From the NCBI RefSeq assembly GCF_004104055.1, contig NZ_QOVJ01000002.1:310001-374000 (forward strand): a DNA stretch of 64,000 nucleotides. Reading direction: 5' to 3'. Both the position numbers and the translations under genes were made by a program. Under the pieces are notes generated by a model. It did not search any database and was not told where the DNA came from. It saw only the letters and a list, made by a program, of their open reading frames with translations. This document shows positions 26,640-33,370 of this stretch, piece by piece; within the stretch, counting starts at the first letter, position 1; each line of letters starts with the position of its first letter. This DNA comes from Leeuwenhoekiella aestuarii. GTDB taxonomy: Bacteria > Bacteroidota > Bacteroidia > Flavobacteriales > Flavobacteriaceae.

Positions 26640-26674
26640 TTTGAAAGTATTAAATTCCATTTTATTGAAATTTG
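26640..26674 (+). promoter_or_regulatory. Candidate promoter of the H-NOX/FIST operon
   Basis: TTTG (26640-26643) and GAAATTTG (26667-26674; one half-site weaker than TAnnTTTG) are 23 bases apart. The start would fall near 26680, leaving a leader of about 40 bases that contains the CTCGA palindrome. Confidence 0.4.
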
Positions 26675-26694
26675 TATACAAACCCAGCTTAAAT

Positions 26695-26707
26695 CTCGAC
26701 TATCGAG
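26695..26707. repeat. Dispersed palindrome copy A (CTCGACTATCGAG)
   Basis: This 13-base inverted repeat lies between the symporter and the H-NOX operon, 15 bases before the first ATG. It shares flanks (an AAACCCA tract upstream, AAATCTCGA, and GAGTAAAAA downstream) with the other copies in the window. It probably lies in the 5' leader of the operon. Confidence 0.65.
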
Positions 26708-26722
26708 TAAAAACCCTATAAA

Positions 26723-27139
26723 ATGCGCAAACGAGTATTATCTATTTTGCTGATTGAAGATGACCGTATTGAGGTTATGAAACTCAAACGTGTGCTTTCT
26801 AAAAATCAATTGAAACACCATCTGAACGAAGCTAAGAATGGTGAAGAAGCCTTAGAAGTATTGCGTGACAAAAGCAAATTGCCAGACATCATTCTTCTGG
26901 ATCTCAATATGCCTAAGATTAACGGGATAGAGTTTTTAAAAATTTTAAAAAACGATCCTGTACTAAAATATATTCCTACAGTAATTCTAACAACTTCTAG
27001 TAATCATAATGATGTAAAGCAGTGCTATGAGATAGGTATTGCAGGATACATATTAAAACCTTTAAAATATGAAGATTACGTAGATAAAATAAATGGTTTG
27101 TTGGAGTATTGGAGTCTTAATGAGTTAATTCATTTTTAA
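26723..27139 (+). CDS. Single-domain response regulator (CheY/Rcp1-like)
   Basis: This 138-residue stand-alone receiver has acidic residues Asp13/Asp14, phosphoacceptor Asp60 in IILLDLNMPKINGIEFL, Thr90/Thr91 and Lys112 in GYILKPLKY. There is no output domain. The PDIILLDLNMP-type sequence is common in receivers that pair with PAS kinases or bacteriophytochromes. Its stop overlaps the ATG of the H-NOX gene (TAATG), placing it first in the relay operon. It could be a phosphate sink or a diffusible output. Confidence 0.9.
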   Translation: MRKRVLSILLIEDDRIEVMKLKRVLSKNQLKHHLNEAKNGEEALEVLRDKSKLPDIILLDLNMPKINGIEFLKILKNDPVLKYIPTVILTTSSNHNDVKQCYEIGIAGYILKPLKYEDYVDKINGLLEYWSLNELIHF

Positions 27140-27705
27140 TGAAGGGAATTGTATTTACAGAGTTTTTGGAGTTAGTAGAAGAGAAGTTTGGATTAGAGAT
27201 GGTAGACGATATCATCACTGCTTCTGAGTTAGAGTCCGGCGGAGCATATACCGCTGTAGGCACTTATAAATTTTCAGAAATGGTACAGCTGCTTACGCAT
27301 TTAAGTGAGCGCACCCAGTTATCTGTAGATGATTTATTGTATACCTATGCATTGCATTTTTTTAAGGTTATTCAGCGTAGCTACCCGGGGCTATTAAATA
27401 CCTACTCAGATCCTATAGAATTGATTGCTTCTATAGAGAATCATATACACGTTGAAGTGCGTAAAATTTACCCTGATGCGCAGCTTCCTATTTTTAAAAT
27501 TGTAAAAAGGTCAGAAAATACATTAATTTTAGATTATCTTTCTAGCAGAGCGATGTATAGTTTTGGATTAGGATTGATGCACGAGTCGTTCAATTATTTT
27601 AATAAGAATTTTAAAATAGATTTTGAAAAGATAAAAGAAGATGGGACTTATGTACGATTTTTTATAGTCAATACAGATGAAAACAGCGAATCCGGATCTA
27701 TATAA
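27139..27705 (+). CDS. H-NOX (haem nitric oxide/oxygen binding) domain protein
   Basis: The 188-residue stand-alone HNOB protein begins with MKGIVFTEFLELVEEKFG. It has the proximal-haem histidine in NHIHVEVRK (His104 by alignment with the known family pattern) and the Y-x-S-x-R haem-carboxylate motif as YLSSR (133-137). The position occupied by the distal tyrosine in O2-binding H-NOX (five after the Arg) is Phe142, so it should be an NO-selective sensor. It overlaps the receiver gene upstream and the PAS kinase downstream by 29 bases, as H-NOX genes typically do with their kinase. Confidence 0.93.
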   Translation: MKGIVFTEFLELVEEKFGLEMVDDIITASELESGGAYTAVGTYKFSEMVQLLTHLSERTQLSVDDLLYTYALHFFKVIQRSYPGLLNTYSDPIELIASIENHIHVEVRKIYPDAQLPIFKIVKRSENTLILDYLSSRAMYSFGLGLMHESFNYFNKNFKIDFEKIKEDGTYVRFFIVNTDENSESGSI

Positions 27706-30061
27706 AAGAATTATTGAAAGAGAGCGTAAAGCCCGTAAAATCGCAGAATCTATTCTTGAAGAAAAATCTTCTGAACTTTACACGTTATCAAACAAATTAA
27801 AAAAATTTAACGAGCGACTTCAATCTTTAATTTATCAGAAAAATTCTGAGTTAGAAGGCTTATTTGAGAATCTTGCTGATGCTTATGTTGTTATTGATCT
27901 AGAGGGGCACGTTCTCAAAATGAACGATGCCGCAGTTTCTTTAATGGGCTATGATTCTAGTAAAGAGTTAGTTTTTTTACCTAAAATGGTCGCTAAAGGC
28001 GAGCAAGAACATGTTTCTGAGGCATTTATAAGTTTACTTAAGACCGGTAGCATGACCAATTTTAAAGTAAATATTATTACAAAAAGTGGAGAAACCCGCT
28101 TGGTTCACATAAATGCAAGCACCATTCTTGACGAAAATAACGTTGCTGTTGCAGCACAAGGCATTGTAAGAGACATTACTTCTGAAGAAAAAAAGGCAAA
28201 GATTATTGAAGAGCAAAAACGACAACTTGAGTTTATCGTTAATAGTTCACCATTAGGAATTGCACTTACTACAAATGGTCTCATAGAAAAATGTAATGAT
28301 AGTTTTACACGAATTCTGGGGTATCCTGAATCAGAAATTCTAGGTAAAAATCTAAAGTCTATTACTATTGCTGCTGAAGAATCTGATTATGAATCTCAAC
28401 GAGAAGCCTTACATAATGGTAAGTTAGATTCATTTGTAACTACCCAAAAATACATAACAAATAGCGGTCAGATCATCAGTACAAAAATTAATGTAAGTGC
28501 TATTCGACAGAGTGATTCTGTAATGCATCAACAGGAGGTGATCACTATTGAAGATGTAACTAATGAACTGTTAGCAAAAGAAAAGTTGGTTGAGTCAGAA
28601 AACAGACTTTCGGCTTTAATTTTAAAACTACAAAGCGGTGTTTTATTAGAAGATGAAAACCGGAAAGTAGTGCTTACAAATCCTATGTTTTGCGACATAT
28701 TTGGCATTCCGGCTTCACCTGGAGATATGGTTGGAGCAGATTGTGATGCAGCTGCAGAACAAAGTAAAATCCTCTTTAAAAAACCTGAAGAATTTATAAA
28801 ACGAATTTCAGAAATACTGGATAAGAGAGAAATTGTCACAGCAGAAGAACTAGAGCTTGTTGACGGAAGAGTGTTTGAACGTGATTTTATTCCTATTTAT
28901 TCTAACGGCAACTACACAGGGCACCTTTGGAGTTATACCGATGTAACACTTAAAAGACGTTATAAAAATAACCTGCAGCAACAAAAAGAGAAGTATAGCA
29001 ACATCATAGCTAATATGAATCTGGGTTTACTAGAAGTAGATACAGAAGATCATATTCTAATGGTAAATCAAAGTTTTTGTGATCTGAGCGGATATTCAGA
29101 AACTGAACTGGTTGGACAAAAAGCTGCAGAATTATTTATGCCCCCTAAGAGTAAAAAAATAATTCTAGATAAATTCAAATCTAGAAAACAAGGTGTTTCT
29201 GATTCTTATGAAGTTGAGGTATATCGCAAAAATGGAGAAAAAAGAAACTGGCTCATAAGTGGTGCTCCCAATTTTGATATCAATGGAAAGTTAGTTGGAA
29301 GTATAGGGATTCACCTTGATATTACAGAATTGAAAAATCTAGAAGCTCAAAAGGAAAAACTACTCAAAACTTTAGAAAAGAGTAATATAGAATTGCAAGA
29401 ATATGCACACGTAGTATCTCATGATTTAAAAAGTCCATTGAGAAGTATCAATGCATTAGCTAGCTGGATCAAAGAAGATAATGCAGAAACACTTGATGAA
29501 CAAAGTCTTGAAAATTTCAGCATTTTAGAAACGACCTTAGAGAAGATGGAAAGTTTAATTTCTGGCATTCTCAATTACAGTAGTATTCAGCTTGAAAGCA
29601 TACACGATGAGGCTACAGACGTTAATGAGGTTTTAAGCGATATTAAAGATCTTATTTTTATACCAGAACATATAGAACTTATTACCGCAAACGAGCTGCC
29701 GGTTATTCAAGTAGATAAAACCCGTTTGCAACAAGTTTTACAGAATTTAATAGGTAATGCTATTCGCTATTGCGATAAAGAAAAAGGCTACGTCAAAATA
29801 CATTATACCGAAGAAAAAGAATGTCATGTTTTTGCAGTAGAAGATAATGGGATTGGGATAGAGAAGGCATATCATCATAAAATATTCAATATTTTTCAGT
29901 CACTTACAGATCATAAAGAATCTACCGGTATCGGACTATCAATCGTAAAGAAAATCGTGAATCTGTATGAAGGCGATACCTGGTTAGAAAGTACTCCGGG
30001 ATCGGGTAGTACATTTTATTTCAGTCTTAAAAAAGAGCATAATGAAGATCAGACAAGGTAG
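27677..30061 (+). CDS. Cytosolic multi-PAS histidine kinase, presumed H-NOX partner
   Basis: This 794-residue kinase has no transmembrane segment. An N-terminal coiled coil (RERKARKIAESILEEKSSEL) of the kind seen in H-NOX-associated kinases is followed by about four PAS domains (near 55-165, 185-300, 310-425, 440-555). HisKA follows with His582 in VVSHDLKSPLRS, then an HATPase domain (NLIGNAIRYCD, DNGIGIEK, TGIGLSIVKK). It overlaps the H-NOX gene by 29 bases and the FIST gene by 20. The linkage suggests H-NOX inhibits or activates it directly; additional PAS inputs are unknown. Confidence 0.92.
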   Translation: MKTANPDLYKRIIERERKARKIAESILEEKSSELYTLSNKLKKFNERLQSLIYQKNSELEGLFENLADAYVVIDLEGHVLKMNDAAVSLMGYDSSKELVFLPKMVAKGEQEHVSEAFISLLKTGSMTNFKVNIITKSGETRLVHINASTILDENNVAVAAQGIVRDITSEEKKAKIIEEQKRQLEFIVNSSPLGIALTTNGLIEKCNDSFTRILGYPESEILGKNLKSITIAAEESDYESQREALHNGKLDSFVTTQKYITNSGQIISTKINVSAIRQSDSVMHQQEVITIEDVTNELLAKEKLVESENRLSALILKLQSGVLLEDENRKVVLTNPMFCDIFGIPASPGDMVGADCDAAAEQSKILFKKPEEFIKRISEILDKREIVTAEELELVDGRVFERDFIPIYSNGNYTGHLWSYTDVTLKRRYKNNLQQQKEKYSNIIANMNLGLLEVDTEDHILMVNQSFCDLSGYSETELVGQKAAELFMPPKSKKIILDKFKSRKQGVSDSYEVEVYRKNGEKRNWLISGAPNFDINGKLVGSIGIHLDITELKNLEAQKEKLLKTLEKSNIELQEYAHVVSHDLKSPLRSINALASWIKEDNAETLDEQSLENFSILETTLEKMESLISGILNYSSIQLESIHDEATDVNEVLSDIKDLIFIPEHIELITANELPVIQVDKTRLQQVLQNLIGNAIRYCDKEKGYVKIHYTEEKECHVFAVEDNGIGIEKAYHHKIFNIFQSLTDHKESTGIGLSIVKKIVNLYEGDTWLESTPGSGSTFYFSLKKEHNEDQTR

Positions 30062-31175
30062 TCTCAATGAAGCCAGAATATGGAAACATCTCAACGAAGA
30101 GGTAAAACTTGATGCACCTCTTGTTCTCATTTTTGCAAACAGACACTTGCTGGAAGAAGATTATATTTTTAGCACAATGCGGCATCTGTTTCCTAATGGG
30201 CATCTAGTTTATGCATCTACATCAGGAGAAATTTTGGGCGATCAGGTAAGTGATGGCGGGCTCGCTTATACGGCTATAGAGTTTGAGAATTCTACATTTA
30301 AAATAGTTTCTGAAAATATTTTGAATCACGAGAAAAACAGTATAGAAACAGGTAATATTCTTGCTCAAAAAATAGATAAAGCAAATCTCAAACACCTTTT
30401 TGTAATTGCAGAGGGTAGTTATATAAATGGCAGTGATCTCATAAAAGGTCTGGAGTCTGTATTGCCTGATGAGGTTGCCGTCACCGGCGGACTTTGTGGT
30501 GATGATGCACGGTTTGAAAAAACCTTGTGCGGGTATAACTCTAAAGCAAAAGCGGGAGAGGTGATTGCCATAGCATTGTATGGAGAATCGCTTGAAATTA
30601 GTTTTTCTAACTACGGCGGTTGGTTTGCTTTTGGTCCGGAGCGTACAATTACAAAATCTACAGGTAACATTCTTTATGAGTTAGATGATAAACCGGCTTT
30701 AGACTTATACAAAACTTATCTTGGAGATAAAGCAGCAGAGTTACCGCAAGCTGCTCTGTTTTATCCCTTGAGTGTGCATTCTGCGGAAAAAGAACATCCG
30801 GTTGTACGCACTATTTTAAATATTGATGAGACCGACAATGCGATGATTTTAGCAGGGGATGTTCCCGAAGGTTCGCGGGTTAAACTGATGATGGCTACAG
30901 TAGACGGTATTGTAGATGGTGCGCTTGAAGCGGCAAAAGCCGCAGTTGCAAAGCGAGAAAGTGCAGCCCAACTTGCCATTTTAGTGAGTTGTGTGGGTAG
31001 AAAACTAGTAATGGATCAACGGTCTGAAGAAGAAGTAGAAGAAGTTATAGAAATCGTGGGTAGTCAGGCAGCAATTACCGGCTTTTATAGTTATGGTGAG
31101 TTGTCACCTTTTGCCAATGAGCGCAGCTGCGAACTGCATAATCAGACTATGACATTGACCTTAATAAGCGAGTAA
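30042..31175 (+). CDS. FIST-domain sensor protein (NosP-like)
   Basis: The 377-residue cytosolic protein has FIST_N (about residues 20-215: LVLIFANRHLLEED, YASTSGEILGDQV, AVTGGLCGDDARF) and FIST_C (about 225-365: ALFYPLSVHSAEKEHPVVRT, ITGFYSYGELSPF). Some FIST proteins, called NosP, are haem proteins that sense nitric oxide and control a neighbouring kinase. Here the gene lies 0 bases before a kinase gene and overlaps another by 20 bases. Haem binding cannot be decided from sequence. Family call is strong; the NO role is inferred. Confidence 0.9.
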   Translation: MKIRQGSLNEARIWKHLNEEVKLDAPLVLIFANRHLLEEDYIFSTMRHLFPNGHLVYASTSGEILGDQVSDGGLAYTAIEFENSTFKIVSENILNHEKNSIETGNILAQKIDKANLKHLFVIAEGSYINGSDLIKGLESVLPDEVAVTGGLCGDDARFEKTLCGYNSKAKAGEVIAIALYGESLEISFSNYGGWFAFGPERTITKSTGNILYELDDKPALDLYKTYLGDKAAELPQAALFYPLSVHSAEKEHPVVRTILNIDETDNAMILAGDVPEGSRVKLMMATVDGIVDGALEAAKAAVAKRESAAQLAILVSCVGRKLVMDQRSEEEVEEVIEIVGSQAAITGFYSYGELSPFANERSCELHNQTMTLTLISE

Positions 31176-32240
31176 ATGAACCCACTTTTAAAAAGACAAA
31201 TACGCAAGCACCTTCAGGAAGAAGGTATCGTAATAGATGAGAAGTTTTCGGTCTTTTTGAATGCAGTGAGTAGTTCATATGCTAATTATGAAGAGCAGTT
31301 GTTAATGGTGCAACGGGCAATGTCTTTAAGTTCTGACGAGTTAGTCGAGGCTAATAAGAATTTAAAGAAAGAAAGTACACAGCAACGTGAGATCATAGAC
31401 AGTCTCACCCAGACTATCGCTAAACTTCAGAAATACGGAAATGCAGAAGAACTTCCTAAAATTAACGAAAATAAAAAGCTAGACGGGCTAGAGCTTGCGC
31501 GAGTTATAGAAAGTCAAACTAGAGAAATTATCAACTCTAATCAACAGCGTCAGGCCTTATTAGAAAAATTAGAAAAACAGAATAAGGAGCTTAATGATTA
31601 TGCTCACGTTGTTTCACACGATTTAAAATCTCCTTTAAACAATATCAATGCGTTAACTAATTTTATTCTAGAAGACGGAAATATTGATGAAGATGCTTCG
31701 CAAAATCTCAATTTAATTTTAGAGCACGTAGAGCATATGCATAGTCTTATTGAAGGAATTCTGGAGTATTCTGCCGTAGATAAAGCTGATGGTGACAGTT
31801 ACACCGTAGATCTGGATATTCTGGTCAAAAATCTTTTAGCTACGATGCACATCCCTGAAAATTTTGAAGTAGAAATTCAAAAAGAACTACCACTTGTTGA
31901 GGGTAACTCTTTTAGATTTCAGCAGTTATTTCAAAATTTAATACAAAATGCTATTCAGTATAATGACAAGGAGCTGGGGCATATTGCAATAGGATTTGAA
32001 GATGAAGTAGATTATTTTAAGTTCAGTATTAAAGATAATGGTAAGGGGATAGAAAAACAGTATCATGATAAGATTTTTCAGGTATTTCAAACGCTGGAAG
32101 ATGCTTCAAAATCGAAGGGAATAGGACTGTCTATAGTCTCTAAAATCATCAAATTTTATGGTGGAAAAATCTGGCTTGAATCTCAAACCGGCGAAGGAAC
32201 CACATTCTATTTTACAATTCCAAAATATAGTGATGGATAA
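31176..32240 (+). CDS. Cytosolic histidine kinase, presumed FIST partner
   Basis: This 354-residue kinase has no membrane segment or PAS domain. The N-terminal LLKRQIRKHL ... SSSYANYEEQLLMVQRAM region followed by LSSDELVEANKNL is the signature found in kinases encoded beside FIST proteins. The catalytic part has His148 in VVSHDLKSPLNN, NLIQNAIQYND, DNGKGIEK and KGIGLSIVSK. Its HisKA region is closely similar to that of the PAS kinase two genes upstream (both read YAHVVSHDLKSPL), so both may feed the same Hpt. It overlaps the Hpt gene by 8 bases. Confidence 0.92.
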   Translation: MNPLLKRQIRKHLQEEGIVIDEKFSVFLNAVSSSYANYEEQLLMVQRAMSLSSDELVEANKNLKKESTQQREIIDSLTQTIAKLQKYGNAEELPKINENKKLDGLELARVIESQTREIINSNQQRQALLEKLEKQNKELNDYAHVVSHDLKSPLNNINALTNFILEDGNIDEDASQNLNLILEHVEHMHSLIEGILEYSAVDKADGDSYTVDLDILVKNLLATMHIPENFEVEIQKELPLVEGNSFRFQQLFQNLIQNAIQYNDKELGHIAIGFEDEVDYFKFSIKDNGKGIEKQYHDKIFQVFQTLEDASKSKGIGLSIVSKIIKFYGGKIWLESQTGEGTTFYFTIPKYSDG

Positions 32241-32550
32241 TCCTAATCTTAATAAAATAAGAGAGATAGCTGGTGATCAGGTTGAATTTCAGAAAGAAAT
32301 GATAACCATCATAAAAGAAGAACTACCTGTTGAGGTTGAAGTTTATCGCAAAAACCTGAATGCAAAGTATTTTCTTAAATCTGCAGAAGATGTTCATAAA
32401 TTAAAACATAAAATAAGTATCTTGAACATGGCAAATAGCTACGAGCTTGCCATAAACTATGAGAATGAACTACGAGCTGGTAACCCTGAACTGGCCGGGC
32501 AATTTGAAGAAACACTTCAAAATATGCTTGATTTTGTAGCAAAATTGTAA
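32233..32550 (+). CDS. Stand-alone Hpt (histidine phosphotransfer) protein
   Basis: Starting at the ATG within the end of the kinase gene (8-base overlap) gives a 105-residue, all-helical protein; a longer frame from 32158 adds residues that merely translate the kinase gene out of frame. The phosphoacceptor is His55 in HKLKHKISILNM, matching the Hpt pattern HxLKG except that the Gly is replaced by His59. It would relay phosphate between the two kinases and one or both receivers of the operon. Confidence 0.82.
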   Translation: MDNPNLNKIREIAGDQVEFQKEMITIIKEELPVEVEVYRKNLNAKYFLKSAEDVHKLKHKISILNMANSYELAINYENELRAGNPELAGQFEETLQNMLDFVAKL

Positions 32551-32557
32551 CCTACTT

Positions 32558-33271
32558 ATGAATTGTATTATTATTGATGATGAGGCTTTAGCACGCGCCA
32601 TAATTCGCAACCATTGTGTAAAAGCTGATGAATTAGAGGTCTTAGAAGAATTTTCAAATGCTATAGCTGCCATAAAATATTTAAATCAGAATACAGTAGA
32701 TCTCATTTTTCTGGATATACACATGCCAGATTTTACAGGTTTTGATTTTATTCAGACATTAAAGAATCCACCAAAAATTGTTTTAACAACTTCAGACCGC
32801 AATTTTGCAATTGAAGCTTTTGAGTATGATTGTATTGTAGATTATTTAGTAAAACCGGTCGGGTTACCGCGTTTTCTTAAAGCAGTTCAAAAAGCAGAAC
32901 AATTTAAGCCGATAACGGCTAAAACGGCTGAACCAACTGCTAAAACTAGTGATGCTGAAGGAAATGACCTCTATGTGAATATCGACCGTAGGTTGATCAA
33001 AATTAACTTTGATAGTATTTTAATCATAGAAGCAAAAGGCGACTACATTCTTATTAAAACGGAAGGTAAAAATTATACGGTACATTCTACTCTAAAAAAG
33101 ATAGAAGACAAACTACCGGAAAGTAAATTCTTAAAAATTCACCGGTCTTATGTGATTAATTTCCATAAGATTATCGATATAGAAGACAACAGTGTGTTGA
33201 TAGCAAAAGATGTTATACCCATAAGTCGCTCTAACAGACCGATTTTAATGAAAAGACTTAATTTGCTTTAA
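32558..33271 (+). CDS. LytTR-family response regulator
   Basis: The 237-residue protein has a receiver with Asp7/Asp8, phosphoacceptor Asp53 in LIFLDIHMPDFTGF and Lys99 in DYLVKPVG. A linker rich in Thr/Ala/Lys leads to a LytTR DNA-binding domain (IEAKGDYILIKTEGKNYTVHS, then FLKIHRSYVINFHKI). It is the terminal gene of the relay operon and the only DNA-binding output visible. Direct repeats with LytTR geometry lie upstream of its own operon and of the next gene. Confidence 0.94.
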   Translation: MNCIIIDDEALARAIIRNHCVKADELEVLEEFSNAIAAIKYLNQNTVDLIFLDIHMPDFTGFDFIQTLKNPPKIVLTTSDRNFAIEAFEYDCIVDYLVKPVGLPRFLKAVQKAEQFKPITAKTAEPTAKTSDAEGNDLYVNIDRRLIKINFDSILIIEAKGDYILIKTEGKNYTVHSTLKKIEDKLPESKFLKIHRSYVINFHKIIDIEDNSVLIAKDVIPISRSNRPILMKRLNLL

Positions 33272-33281
33272 AGCTTCTTTC

Positions 33282-33314
33282 TTACCATTCAGCTACACCT
33301 TTTTACCAACGAAC
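33282..33314 (+). promoter_or_regulatory. TTACCA direct repeats with 21-bp period: second candidate LytTR operator
   Basis: TTACCA occurs at 33282-33287 and 33303-33308, exactly 21 bp apart. Extended half-site ACCATTCAG matches the published LytTR pattern at 8 of 9 positions; the second half-site is weaker. The site lies about 50-75 bases upstream of the expected start of the DUF4114 gene. Confidence 0.45.
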
Positions 33315-33345
33315 GATTAATAAATAAATCCGGGTAAATCTCTTC

Positions 33346-33353
33346 TAATTTTG
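33346..33353 (+). promoter_or_regulatory. TAnnTTTG -7 box of the DUF4114 gene
   Basis: TAATTTTG lies 17 bases before the ATG at 33371. No -33 element is evident, consistent with activator dependence. Confidence 0.45.
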
Positions 33354-33370
33354 AAGTCAAATTTGAGATT

